Below, one piece after another: positions 26,659 through 35,736 of a stretch of 64,000 nucleotides of DNA. Position 1 is the stretch's first letter, and each line of letters begins with the position of its first letter. A program made the position numbers and the translations under genes. The DNA comes from CAMDKS01 sp964402975 (GTDB lineage: Bacteria > Bdellovibrionota_B > Oligoflexia > Oligoflexales > RGVZ01): the NCBI GenBank assembly GCA_964402975.1, contig CAYOEM010000009.1, positions 48,777-112,776 of the forward strand, written 5' to 3'. The notes under the pieces are model-generated. The model was not told the DNA's origin, did no database searches, and saw only the letters and a program-made list of their open reading frames with translations.

Positions 26659-27630
26659 ATGAATCAAGTTTTATCTCAAAATGAAGTCGACGCGCTGTTG
26701 TCTGCAGTGTCGGATAACCGCGTAGATGGCGGTAATTCTTCCGCGGCTGGCGGACTTGGCGTTATTCAATACGACCTCGCTAACCAAGACCGCATCATCC
26801 GTGGCCGAATGCCCACATTGGACATTATTCACGACAGGTTTATCCGCCTATTCAGAATGACATTGTCAAATTCGTTAAGGAAAATGGCTAACATTTCTGT
26901 CAACTCGACTGGACCATTGAAATTCTCGGAATTCATGAACTCTTTACCACTACCCTCATGCCTGAACATCCTGCGCCTAGACCCTCTGCGCGGGGCCGCC
27001 GTAATGGTTGTAGAGTCCAAATTACTTTATGCGCTGGTTGACAGCTTTTTTGGCGGTAACGATGTTCCTTACACAAAGATCGAAGGTAAAGACTTCACGC
27101 AGATTGAAATAAAGATCGCCCGACGACTAGTCATGACGGCGATTGACGACTTGGAAAGGGCGTGGGAGCCCGTCTATCCATTGAAGATCGGATATAGTCG
27201 AACCGAAATAAATCCACAATTCGTCGCGATTGTTCCGCCATCTGACGTCGTGATCGCTACAACGTTCGATGTGGAGCTGGAAAAGGTTAGCGGAACAATC
27301 AAAATAGTAATTCCCTACGCAACTCTGGAACCCATCAAATCAAAACTTTCCGTAGGATTCCAAAGTGAGCAGCTCGAAGTTGACCTCATCTGGATTAATC
27401 GAATCAAAGAAAAGATCATGGAGACCAACGCTAATCTGCTAGTCCGCCTTGGAGCTGCTGACATCAAGGTGCGCGACTTACTAGAATTAGAGCCCGGGGA
27501 CATTATCCAGCTGAATTCAGATGCAACAATGCCGCTGGAAGTTCTTGTAGAAGGAAAGCCTAAGTTCAGAGGCGTTCCTGGCCTGTCGAAAGGCAATCGT
27601 GCCATAAAAATAACGGACATCTTGGGCTAA
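26659..27630 (+). CDS. fliM: Flagellar motor switch protein FliM
   Basis: 323-residue C-ring protein. The N-terminal CheY-binding peptide (MNQVLSQNEVDALLSAV) is intact, so phospho-CheY can be sensed. The middle CheC/FliM-like domain includes RLFRMTLSNSLRKMANISVNS and ALVDSFFGGND, and the C-terminal SpoA domain has LLELEPGDIIQLN. The ATG at 26659 (GGAG six nt upstream) gives the canonical N-terminus; the ATG at 26638 has GGAG only three nt away. It is followed by fliN after 30 nt. Confidence 0.96.
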   Translation: MNQVLSQNEVDALLSAVSDNRVDGGNSSAAGGLGVIQYDLANQDRIIRGRMPTLDIIHDRFIRLFRMTLSNSLRKMANISVNSTGPLKFSEFMNSLPLPSCLNILRLDPLRGAAVMVVESKLLYALVDSFFGGNDVPYTKIEGKDFTQIEIKIARRLVMTAIDDLERAWEPVYPLKIGYSRTEINPQFVAIVPPSDVVIATTFDVELEKVSGTIKIVIPYATLEPIKSKLSVGFQSEQLEVDLIWINRIKEKIMETNANLLVRLGAADIKVRDLLELEPGDIIQLNSDATMPLEVLVEGKPKFRGVPGLSKGNRAIKITDILG

Positions 27631-27660
27631 AACGAAACATCAAATCTCTAGGAGGGCGCT

Positions 27661-28095
27661 ATGTCGATGGATGGAGAAGTTAAGCCGGAAAATTTTGGCC
27701 TCGGTGGAGAGTTGGATGACGCCATATCAAACGCAGGCGGCTCCGACGGAAGAAAAGCCTCGGATGAGAGCGCGAACGCAGCCAACGACGCCCTCACGGG
27801 ACGTTTGAGTAAAACTGATTTTTCCAAACTTAAGATGATTTTGGACGTCCCACTCAAGGTCAGTGTTGAGCTTGGTAGGACCAAAATGGCAATTAATGAC
27901 CTCCTCCAATTGGGCCAAGGCTCAGTTATCGAGCTAGACAAAATTGCTGGCGAGCCAATGGAAATCCTTGTCAACGATAAGCTAGTGGCTATGGGGGAAG
28001 TTGTCGTTGTTAATGAGAAGTTCGGAGTTCGATTGACCGACGTGGCTAGCCAATTTGGTCTGGCTGACTTTGGGCCAGAAAAAGAAGCCGTTTAA
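27661..28095 (+). CDS. fliN: Flagellar motor switch protein FliN
   Basis: 144 residues. A Gly/Ala/Asn-rich acidic N-terminus (1-50) and a SpoA domain (about 58-135: LDVPLKVSVELGRTKMAINDLL, IELDKIAGEPMEILVND, GEVVVVNEKFGVRLTDV) that forms the bottom ring of the C-ring and binds the FliH export complex. The ATG follows TAGGAGGG. Order fliL-fliM-fliN-fliO as in many flagellar operons. Confidence 0.96.
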   Translation: MSMDGEVKPENFGLGGELDDAISNAGGSDGRKASDESANAANDALTGRLSKTDFSKLKMILDVPLKVSVELGRTKMAINDLLQLGQGSVIELDKIAGEPMEILVNDKLVAMGEVVVVNEKFGVRLTDVASQFGLADFGPEKEAV

Positions 28096-28137
28096 TATCG
28101 AATTGGTTAACCACAACTGGGTAAGAGGATCACCGCA

Positions 28138-29331
28138 ATGTTTCGACGAGCAGCCCTATTATTTGTGATAACTTTGCTAGCGACCAAGGCTTACGCCGAG
28201 GATGGGGCGAAGGTAAATCCAAAAAATTCAGATACCGCCGATGCAACGAGGCTTGAAAAGCGCGCTGACGAATCAAAGAATGCGTCAAAGTCATCCGTGC
28301 TCACCCTCGGGGCAGTCACCACCGATGTCGACGGTGACTTGACGATTGTTACGGCTCGCCTGAACAGAAGCCCAGACTGGAAAAATCTCGAGCTTGAAGA
28401 GCACGGAACATTCCTTCAAGTTAAACTACCGAACACTCAAGTTCCTGCGTCTGGTGAATTTCTCGACGGCAGTGGCCCGTTTCTGCGAAAACTAGCCTCA
28501 TTCCAAACTGGCGTCGATGACGGCGCTCTGAGGCTATTCATAAACCAAGACGCCGCAAAGGCCAAGCTCGCCTCTTCTGCAGAGCTGCTTGGCGACCGCA
28601 TTGTGATCACGATCGACCATAAAAAGCTTGAACAATTAATATCATCGAACGATAGCAAAATCGCGCCTGCAGCTGCACAGCCAGCCGTGTCCAATAACGC
28701 TCAAGCCACGTCAGCTTCGCCTGCAGCTGCACAGTCAAATGTGCCCACCACAACTGACGCCAAACGTTCAACCGAATTGCCAAGTCAAAACCTTTACACC
28801 CAATTAACCAAGGGTGCGGCTGTATGCGCCATCCTATTCATCGCACTGCTTTGCGCGCAATTTCTTAGAGCTCGAAAAACACGTCGGGGTGGTGTCGCTA
28901 AAAATGGGGACTATCTTGAACCCGCCACGATGCGTGTTCTCTCCACTATACCTATTGGACAAAAGCAGAAACTGACGCTTGTTCAAGTTGGCGGACAGCA
29001 GCTGCTTTTAGGGGTTACCTCTGAAGCAATAAATTTACTAACGCAAATTGACTCTCGCCCCTCGGTCGCACAATTCTCCAAAGCGCTCGAAAATGCGAAT
29101 CCGGACGCAGAGATAAAACTGAAGAACCCGGCAGAGCTAAATGCGCCTACTAAGCGGCAGCCACTAACGGCGTCCACCGTTAAACCGAGAACCTTAGGGC
29201 CGACCAAGGGATCCAACATTAACGTCGCTATTGGCGAAGACGGCCCTGTGAACGTGCGCGGCAACCCCAAGAAAGATGATGACATCACGAAGATACTACG
29301 CGACAGGCTACGCAATCTTCCTCCTGGTTGA
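28138..29331 (+). CDS. fliO: FliO-type flagellar export protein with an extra periplasmic domain
   Basis: 397 residues, far longer than typical FliO (about 100-150). A signal peptide (1-20, ends KAYA) precedes an extra AMIN-like beta domain (about 50-165: DVDGDLTIVTARLNRSPDWKN through GPFLRKLASFQTG and LRLFINQDAA to DRIVITID). Then come an Ala/Pro/Gln/Ser linker containing a 17-nt direct repeat, a membrane helix (about 225-243) and the FliO cytoplasmic domain (LTLVQVGGQQLLLGVTSEAI). FliO is a chaperone for FliP assembly. Its position between fliN and fliP supports the call. The AMIN-like domain, a peptidoglycan-binding type elsewhere, is inferred from its pattern. Confidence 0.82.
   Translation: MFRRAALLFVITLLATKAYAEDGAKVNPKNSDTADATRLEKRADESKNASKSSVLTLGAVTTDVDGDLTIVTARLNRSPDWKNLELEEHGTFLQVKLPNTQVPASGEFLDGSGPFLRKLASFQTGVDDGALRLFINQDAAKAKLASSAELLGDRIVITIDHKKLEQLISSNDSKIAPAAAQPAVSNNAQATSASPAAAQSNVPTTTDAKRSTELPSQNLYTQLTKGAAVCAILFIALLCAQFLRARKTRRGGVAKNGDYLEPATMRVLSTIPIGQKQKLTLVQVGGQQLLLGVTSEAINLLTQIDSRPSVAQFSKALENANPDAEIKLKNPAELNAPTKRQPLTASTVKPRTLGPTKGSNINVAIGEDGPVNVRGNPKKDDDITKILRDRLRNLPPG
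28664..28734 (+). repeat. Direct repeat pair in the fliO linker
   Basis: The 17-nt sequence CGCCTGCAGCTGCACAG occurs at 28664-28680 and 28718-28734, with 54 nt (18 codons) from copy to copy, encoding the PAAAQ motif twice. It looks like an in-frame duplication in a disordered linker. Confidence 0.8.
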
Positions 29332-29355
29332 TAAATTTCAGATATGGGGGCGAGG

Positions 29356-30144
29356 ATGAAAAACAACGATAACATGCTGAAATTAGCCCGATGGTCGGCC
29401 GCGTTACTAGCGTTGGTCGTACTAGGCCTGTTGGTCACCCAAACGTGTTTTGCGGAAGCGGGCGTTCCGAAATTACAGGTCAACCTAAGTCAATCGGATG
29501 ATCCTAACGCAGTTGTACCGGCACTAAAGATCGTTAGTATACTGACGGTTTTGAGTGTTGCCCCTGCCATCTTACTGATGATGACTTCCTTCACACGAAT
29601 CCTCGTCGTTTTAAGCTTTCTAAAGCAGGCCATCGGAACCAACACGATGCCCCCCAACCAAGTTGTCTTAGGCCTTTCCTTGTTTTTAACGATGTTCACC
29701 ATGGCGCCTGTGTGGGGCCCAATCAATGACCGGGTCATTACGCCCTTATCGCAGAATGCGATCTCCCAAGACCAAGCTTTGCAGGAGATTTCAAAGCCAG
29801 TTCGAAAATTCATGTTGGCCGAGACCCGCGAGTCAGATCTCGGACTCTTTATGAATTTATCTAAACTCTCGAAGCCCGCCACACCAGACGACATCCCCAT
29901 GAGTGTATTGATCCCCTCCTTCATGATCAGCGAATTAAAAACTGCCTTTCAGATTGGATTTCTTATTTACATACCATTTCTCATTATCGATATGGTCGTA
30001 TCTGCAATTTTGATGGCAATGGGGATGATGATGCTTCCTCCGACAGTAGTATCGCTTCCCTTCAAGCTCGTGCTATTCGTGCTAGTTGATGGTTGGTCGC
30101 TGATCGTCGGCGCCCTGGTGAAAAGCTTCCATACATACTCGTAG
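29356..30144 (+). CDS. fliP: Flagellar type III export gate protein FliP
   Basis: 262 residues. Signal-like N-terminal segment then four membrane helices. Diagnostic blocks are LMMTSFTRILVVLSFLKQAIGTN, QVVLGLSLFLTMF, RKFMLAETRESDLGLF, IPSFMISELKTAFQIGFLIYIPFLIID and MMMLPPTVVSLPFK. It forms the core of the FliPQR export gate in the inner membrane. The ATG at 29356 has GGGGG upstream; an in-frame ATG at 29344 lacks a ribosome-binding site. It follows fliO closely. Confidence 0.96.
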   Translation: MKNNDNMLKLARWSAALLALVVLGLLVTQTCFAEAGVPKLQVNLSQSDDPNAVVPALKIVSILTVLSVAPAILLMMTSFTRILVVLSFLKQAIGTNTMPPNQVVLGLSLFLTMFTMAPVWGPINDRVITPLSQNAISQDQALQEISKPVRKFMLAETRESDLGLFMNLSKLSKPATPDDIPMSVLIPSFMISELKTAFQIGFLIYIPFLIIDMVVSAILMAMGMMMLPPTVVSLPFKLVLFVLVDGWSLIVGALVKSFHTYS

Positions 30145-30155
30145 TAGGAGCAGGC

Positions 30156-30425
30156 ATGACAGAACAAACCGTCATTGACTTGGGATTGAGCGCTATCTGG
30201 ATAGCAACCTTGATATCTGCGCCAGCTCTTCTTGCGATTCTTTTGACCGGGCTTATCATATCTGTTCTTCAAGCTGCCACGCAGATCAACGAGCAGACGC
30301 TAACTTTTATTCCAAAGATACTTGTCATGACGTTGGCTCTTGCAATTACTGGCCCTTGGATTCTTGAAACGTTCATTCACTTTACGATCGGAATATTCAA
30401 CAAGATACCAACGATTGGACGATAG
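30156..30425 (+). CDS. fliQ: Flagellar export gate protein FliQ
   Basis: 89-residue protein with two membrane helices, the normal family length. MTEQTVIDLGLSAIW, LLTGLIISVLQAATQINEQTLTF (conserved Q-x-N-E) and PKILVMTLAL match FliQ. The ATG at 30156 has TAGGAG upstream; a more upstream GTG would overlap fliP. It lies 11 nt after fliP and 11 nt before fliR. Confidence 0.95.
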   Translation: MTEQTVIDLGLSAIWIATLISAPALLAILLTGLIISVLQAATQINEQTLTFIPKILVMTLALAITGPWILETFIHFTIGIFNKIPTIGR

Positions 30426-30436
30426 GCGGTAGGAAA

Positions 30437-31225
30437 GTGTTAGCATTTGAAACATCGCAAATACTGACCGCAGCCGCCATATTTTTGCGGATCTCATCTA
30501 TTGTGGCCCTGCTTCCGCTTTTTGGGGAAAATAGCGTGCCAATCAGAGTGCGTATCTTATTGTCCGTCGCCCTATCGGCAGGCATCTACCCGATTCTCCC
30601 CAGCGCCTATGGAGCGGGGGTCGCGCTTGCTCTTAAAGATGTCGCGGGGCTATCGCTGCTCATGATGAGGGAACTGCTCATCGGACTAGTTCTTGGGTAC
30701 ACAGCAAAGCTTGCATTTGACGGTGTCGTCATGGCCGCGAATATGGTTGGACTTCAAATGGGCTTTAATACCGCCAGTGTGTTTATGCCAGACAGCGAGG
30801 AACAAACCAACGGATTTACTGCTCTTCACAAGATGCTTGTCGTCCTCATTTTTCTCGCGCTGAATTTACACCATATCTACATCAAGTCGATCTACGAGTC
30901 CTTCAATCTGATACCGATTGGTCAAGCCGTTATTCGCGGCTCATTGAATGTACAGATGCTGGAGATATCCGCTGGAATATTTGCGACCGCCGTTCAGCTG
31001 GCAGCGCCGCTGCTGGTCGGGCTTTTGTTTGCGACGGCGGCCCTTGGTCTTATAAACCGAGCAGTTCCCCAGGCAAATGTGTTTGTCATGAGCTTTCCTG
31101 CAAATTTCTTTGTCGGTTTGTTCCTGTATATGGCGCTGATCCCGCTGCTTCCTGGCTGGCTTGAAAATCACTTCGCAGGGAGCCAGCAGCACTTTGCAAA
31201 TGTTCTCAATTTGATTAGTCGATAG
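30437..31225 (+). CDS. fliR: Flagellar export gate protein FliR
   Basis: 262-residue multi-spanning inner-membrane protein that completes the FliPQR gate. Typical signatures are ILLSVALSAGIYPI, LLMMRELLIGLVLGYTAKLAFDG, GLQMGFNTASVFMPD and the C-terminal QANVFVMSFPANFFVGLFL. The GTG start at 30437 follows AGGCGG about nine nt upstream. It ends five nt before flhB. Confidence 0.95.
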   Translation: MLAFETSQILTAAAIFLRISSIVALLPLFGENSVPIRVRILLSVALSAGIYPILPSAYGAGVALALKDVAGLSLLMMRELLIGLVLGYTAKLAFDGVVMAANMVGLQMGFNTASVFMPDSEEQTNGFTALHKMLVVLIFLALNLHHIYIKSIYESFNLIPIGQAVIRGSLNVQMLEISAGIFATAVQLAAPLLVGLLFATAALGLINRAVPQANVFVMSFPANFFVGLFLYMALIPLLPGWLENHFAGSQQHFANVLNLISR

Positions 31226-31230
31226 AGGGG

Positions 31231-32358
31231 ATGTCAGTGGCTGAAAATGATAATGACATCGACAATGAAGACAAGACCGAAGAAGCCTCGGCGGAGCGGC
31301 GCGAGGACTTTCGCGAACAGGGGAGTGTTGCGCACAGTCACGAGCTTAGTCAGGTTGCGGGTCTCGCGGCGATTGCAATTTTTTTGGGATGGTATGCTCC
31401 GCAGATTGTTGTTCGAGCCGAGAAAATTCTCATTAATAATTTTAAGTCGATCGAGCATTTCCGAGTCAACGAGAGAAACCTTTTAGGCTATCTCGGAACG
31501 CAATGGATGGAGATTCTCTATATTACGTTGCCGTTCTTCTTAGTGGCAGCTGTTGCAGGCAGTCTATCATCCCTTTTACAAACTCAGTTTAACTGGTCAT
31601 GGAAAAAGCTCGAGCCAGACTGGTCAAAGCTAAACCCGATCACAGGTCTCGGTCGACTTTTTTCAAAGGAAATGCTGGTCGGCCTTCTGAAAACAATCGC
31701 TAAACTTGCAGCGGTTTCCATCATCGCATGGCTTGTTCTTGCTGGCGAGTGGCGAAAGGTTCCCTCGTTACTTCATGCGAACTATGCCGCATCTTGGATG
31801 TATTGGACAGAAATCACACAGCACCTTCTTTGGGGTGTCGTGGGTTTGATGCTCTTCATCGGCGCAGCCGACTTCATCTATAGTTTCATCACTATCGAAA
31901 ACAAGATGAAGATGACCAAGCAAGAAGTAAAAGAGGAGACAAAACAACGAGAATCCGACCCACATGTTAAAGCCAAACTGCGACGCATGGCCCGAGAGAT
32001 CGCAACCAGAAAGACCATTGACAACACTCGCAAAGCGACCGTTCTCATCACAAATCCAACTCACTATTCCATCGCTATTCGATATGAACTTGGAATGCCT
32101 GCGCCGCTAGTAGTTGCGAAGGGTGTAGATTTTCTCGCACTGAAGATGCGGGAAACTGCAAAAGAGTTGGATATACCCATCGTCGAAAATAAGTCTTTGG
32201 CCCGCGCAATTTACGCGTCTGTGAAGGAAGGTGACGAGATTCCAGCCGGCATGTACCAGGCTATTAGCGAAATCATCCGATTTGTCTTCAAACTAAAGGG
32301 CATCAGCATCGCGAAAAAGTCAGATAAAACCGCGCAGCAGCCGGCGCAAGACGTGTAG
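31231..32358 (+). CDS. flhB: Flagellar export specificity-switch protein FlhB
   Basis: 375 residues. An acidic cytoplasmic N-terminus (DKTEEASAERREDFREQGSVAHS), a membrane domain with four helices and a cytoplasmic autocleavage domain. The cleavage motif NPTH is intact at 275-278 within ATVLITNPTHYSIAIRYE, so the hook-to-filament switch by self-cleavage can occur. The C-terminal tail is Lys/Gln-rich. The ATG follows GAGGGG. It is followed by flhA after 18 nt. Confidence 0.97.
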   Translation: MSVAENDNDIDNEDKTEEASAERREDFREQGSVAHSHELSQVAGLAAIAIFLGWYAPQIVVRAEKILINNFKSIEHFRVNERNLLGYLGTQWMEILYITLPFFLVAAVAGSLSSLLQTQFNWSWKKLEPDWSKLNPITGLGRLFSKEMLVGLLKTIAKLAAVSIIAWLVLAGEWRKVPSLLHANYAASWMYWTEITQHLLWGVVGLMLFIGAADFIYSFITIENKMKMTKQEVKEETKQRESDPHVKAKLRRMAREIATRKTIDNTRKATVLITNPTHYSIAIRYELGMPAPLVVAKGVDFLALKMRETAKELDIPIVENKSLARAIYASVKEGDEIPAGMYQAISEIIRFVFKLKGISIAKKSDKTAQQPAQDV

Positions 32359-32376
32359 ATATAAGCAGGAGACCCC

Positions 32377-34503
32377 ATGGCACAAGCAACGGGAAAAGCT
32401 GTTAAACAAAACAAAGAGGCGATGGGCGTTCCCAGTCTCAATTTGTTGGATTTCTTCAAAAGTACCGACGTTCAATTTGCTGTCGGTATCGTTGCCGGCG
32501 TCTTCTTAATGTTAGTTCCACTCCCACCCGTACTCATGGACATGCTTCTTGCCATCTCTATAACGATGGGTGTTTTGATTCTGTTAATATCGACCTACAT
32601 CAAAGAACCTCTCGAATTCTCTACGTTCCCAACAATACTCCTCTTGACCACAGGTCTGAGGCTGGCTCTTAACGTCGCAAGCACCCGTGCCATCTTGTTA
32701 AATGGCGCAACGGGTAATGTGTCGCACGTTATCCAAGCTTTCGGCGAATTCGTGGTTGGCGGAAACTATTTTGTAGGCGTAGTTATTTTCTTGATCTTAA
32801 ACGTAGTTAACTTCTTCGTTATCACTAAAGGCTCTGGACGCGTCGCCGAAGTAGGTGCCCGTTTTACGCTGGACGCTATGCCTGGCAAACAGATGGCCAT
32901 TGATGCTGAGCTTAATGCAGGCGTTATCGATAGAGACGAGGCGAAGCGGCGCAGACGAAAAATTGAGCGGGAAGCAGACTTCCACGGAGCGATGGACGGT
33001 GCGTCGAAATTTGTTCGAGGCGATGCAATCGCCGGCATCATAATTACGCTCATCAACATCATCGTTGGCTTAGCCATTGGCGTCATTCAACATGATATGT
33101 CTTTTAAAGATGCTGCTTCCAAATTCATGCTGCTCTCAATAGGTGATGGGCTTGTTGCGATTATCCCGTCTCTGCTGATTTCGATCGCCGCAGGCATCGT
33201 GGTTACCCGTAGCTCGACTGAATCCGGCTTGAGCGACGAGATCCAAGAGCAGATAGTAGGCCATACAAAGCCGCTTTACGTGTGCTCCGGACTGATGCTT
33301 GTCCTGAGCTTGTTACCGGGATTTCCATTCCTCCCCTTTCTTGCACTCACAATACTATTCTTCTTCTTAGGTCGATACAGCGCCGCCGATGCCGCAGAGA
33401 AGTCGGCAGCCAAACTTGCCGAAGAGGCCAACAAAAGTCGGCTCGCGGAAGGAACATCTGATTCGATCGAGAACATGCTGCATGTGGATACCTTATCCCT
33501 TGAAGTGGGTGTGGGCCTTGTTCCTTTGGTTGATCAAAGCCAAGACGGCGAGGTGCTCGAGCGTATTGTTAGTGCCCGTAAGCAGTTCGCACAGGACCTT
33601 GGAATCATTGTTCCAATGGTGATGGTGCGCGATAATATTCAACTGAAGCCAGGAGAATATCAAATACTCCTTAAAGGCAATGTCATCGGACGTGGCAATC
33701 TAATTGTGGATCACTGGTTGGCTATGGATCCGGGCGACATCACAGATCCTGTTAAGGGAATCAAAGGCAAAGAGCCGGCTTATGGGTTGGACGCACTATG
33801 GATCAAGACGTCCCAGAAGGACGAAGCAACCTTCCGCGGTTACACGGTGGTCAACTGCGCGACGGTAATCGTGACGCATTTGACGAAGCTGGTCGGAGAA
33901 AACGCGCACAAGTTACTCGGCCGGCAGGAAACCCAAAAACTGATCGATAATCTGAAAGTCGACCACCCCAAGGTAGTTGAAGAAGTCGTGGGCGCTGATC
34001 GTTTGAGTCTAGGTGACGTTGTGAAGGTCCTACAAAATCTTTTGGCAGAATCGGTAAGTATACGCGATATTCACAGCATTTTCGAAACCCTAGCGGATCA
34101 TTGCAAAAAAGTCTCACACCCCGACATACTCACCCGCTACGTCAGAAAGGCGCTCGGTCGTGGTATAATAAAAAAATACCTAGCTAATGAGAACACGCTG
34201 CATATTGCCACGCTTGATCGAGCTGTCGAGGATGTATTAGTTGGAGCGCTTCAGACCGCCGAGGATGGCTCCACGTACTTTAATATCGACACTCGCTATG
34301 TAGAGCGCTTGTTAACGCAGATCGCAGAGGCAATGCGTAAGTTTGATCCGTTGGGAACGATGCCAGTTTTAGTTTGTGGTTCTCGCATCAGATGGGATCT
34401 GAGGAAATTGATCAACAGGTTTGTACCGGGAGTTGTGGTGCTCGCCTTTGACGAAATACCCTCGGAAATACAGACGAATAAAGTGGGCGTGGTGTCTATT
34501 TAG
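32377..34503 (+). CDS. flhA: Flagellar export protein FlhA
   Basis: 708 residues. Eight predicted N-terminal membrane helices with the FHIPEP-type block (FPTILLLTTGLRLALNVAST, FVVGGNYFVGVVIFLILNVVNFFVITKG, GARFTLDAMPGKQMAIDAELNAG), then a large cytoplasmic domain (about 360-708) that forms the nonameric ring and docks chaperone-substrate complexes. GLDALWI and PVLVCGSRIRWDLRKL are typical. The length is normal. The ATG follows AGGAGA. It is followed by flhF after 27 nt. Confidence 0.97.
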   Translation: MAQATGKAVKQNKEAMGVPSLNLLDFFKSTDVQFAVGIVAGVFLMLVPLPPVLMDMLLAISITMGVLILLISTYIKEPLEFSTFPTILLLTTGLRLALNVASTRAILLNGATGNVSHVIQAFGEFVVGGNYFVGVVIFLILNVVNFFVITKGSGRVAEVGARFTLDAMPGKQMAIDAELNAGVIDRDEAKRRRRKIEREADFHGAMDGASKFVRGDAIAGIIITLINIIVGLAIGVIQHDMSFKDAASKFMLLSIGDGLVAIIPSLLISIAAGIVVTRSSTESGLSDEIQEQIVGHTKPLYVCSGLMLVLSLLPGFPFLPFLALTILFFFLGRYSAADAAEKSAAKLAEEANKSRLAEGTSDSIENMLHVDTLSLEVGVGLVPLVDQSQDGEVLERIVSARKQFAQDLGIIVPMVMVRDNIQLKPGEYQILLKGNVIGRGNLIVDHWLAMDPGDITDPVKGIKGKEPAYGLDALWIKTSQKDEATFRGYTVVNCATVIVTHLTKLVGENAHKLLGRQETQKLIDNLKVDHPKVVEEVVGADRLSLGDVVKVLQNLLAESVSIRDIHSIFETLADHCKKVSHPDILTRYVRKALGRGIIKKYLANENTLHIATLDRAVEDVLVGALQTAEDGSTYFNIDTRYVERLLTQIAEAMRKFDPLGTMPVLVCGSRIRWDLRKLINRFVPGVVVLAFDEIPSEIQTNKVGVVSI

Positions 34504-34530
34504 ACGAGATAACGACGAGGAGACGACAAT

Positions 34531-35691
34531 ATGCAAGTACGCAAATTTGAAGCGACAACGATGCGCGATGCCATCTCTGCTGTTAAGCGCGAACTGGGAG
34601 CAAGCGCAGTAATATTGTCCACAAAAGAGCTCCCACCATCAGACGCTGGTCTGCCGAAAATTTACGAAGTCACTGCAGCAGCTGCTGTTTCATCAAAATC
34701 CGGCGCAGAGGCTCGCCCTTCGGCTAACGAAGCTAGCTCGGTAAGAGACTCCGAGGTTATCGCAAAGCTTTCAAACATAACGGACACTATGCCTTCTGCT
34801 CGGCAGGTTCGCCTGCTTGAGAGCTCCGTGCAGGACGTGCGTAATTTATTATTGGATTTGTTGCGCGAAACTCGCACCACCGACACAACACCTCCGCATC
34901 TTTTTTCTCTCGAACAAACTCTTAACGGCAGTGGCGTTGATCGTGTCATCACAGCCGAACTGATTCGACACTTATCGTCTTATGCGCCGCCATCAGCTAA
35001 TCAAGCCGCCGATGATCTGGAAGCACATTATTCAGAAGTCGCCAGTCGTTGGCTAATGAAAAGAGTCAAAATTGCACCGAAGCTCACCAATGTGCAAGGG
35101 ATGACAAATATTCACGTGTTTCTTGGAACACCTGGGTCTGGAAAAAGTACTCTGGTCTCAAAGATCGCAACCGCAGTGGCAAAGCGCGAACGCCACAGTG
35201 TTGCGATTGTTAGTTGGGACCCGGAAAAACTTGGCGCCGCAGAACAAACTCGCGTTTTCAGCAAAATTCTTGGTATCGAGCACATTTGTATATCACGACC
35301 AGAGGAATTAAAGCCTACTGTCATGAAGCTTCGCAACACAGATCTTTTACTCGTAGATACGGCTGGACGTAATCCAACCGATACGGCCAGCCTTGTTGAC
35401 CTCGAAATCATAAAAGATCAGGGATTGTCGATTGAATTTCACCTAGCACTGAGTGCAACGGAGAAATCAACGCTTCAAGATCGTGCCATTCGCCACTTTA
35501 GCACCATCGGCATATCAAGTGTGGCTTTCACGAAACTTGATGAGTTGCCTGCATGGGGAGATATATTCAATGCCAGCAGCAAGTGGTCGGTGCCACTGAG
35601 CTGGCTCAGCTACTCTGCACAGCCATCGCAAGCTCCAGAGCGAGCCTCCCGCGAGACCATCGTCAGCAGCCTACTTAAGACCGAGCTTTGA
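34531..35691 (+). CDS. flhF: Flagellar SRP-family GTPase FlhF
   Basis: 386-residue GTPase that sets the cellular position of new flagella, mainly in polar flagellates. An N-terminal B domain opens MQVRKFEATTMRDAISAVK. The NG domain has P-loop FLGTPGSGKSTLVSKI, DTAGR (G3) and TKLDE (G4). The P-loop reads GTPGSGKS rather than the more usual GPTGVGKT, which is still a Walker A. It pairs with flhG just downstream, as in polarly flagellated bacteria. Confidence 0.94.
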   Translation: MQVRKFEATTMRDAISAVKRELGASAVILSTKELPPSDAGLPKIYEVTAAAAVSSKSGAEARPSANEASSVRDSEVIAKLSNITDTMPSARQVRLLESSVQDVRNLLLDLLRETRTTDTTPPHLFSLEQTLNGSGVDRVITAELIRHLSSYAPPSANQAADDLEAHYSEVASRWLMKRVKIAPKLTNVQGMTNIHVFLGTPGSGKSTLVSKIATAVAKRERHSVAIVSWDPEKLGAAEQTRVFSKILGIEHICISRPEELKPTVMKLRNTDLLLVDTAGRNPTDTASLVDLEIIKDQGLSIEFHLALSATEKSTLQDRAIRHFSTIGISSVAFTKLDELPAWGDIFNASSKWSVPLSWLSYSAQPSQAPERASRETIVSSLLKTEL

Positions 35692-35736
35692 TCGCATTCG
35701 CGGAATCGCTAAACCTCATTATTTGAAGGGCTACAC

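Noticed and set aside
28664..28734. Direct repeats in fliO as a mobile-element trace
   Set aside because: Both copies are in frame within a low-complexity Ala/Pro/Gln linker; simple duplication explains them.
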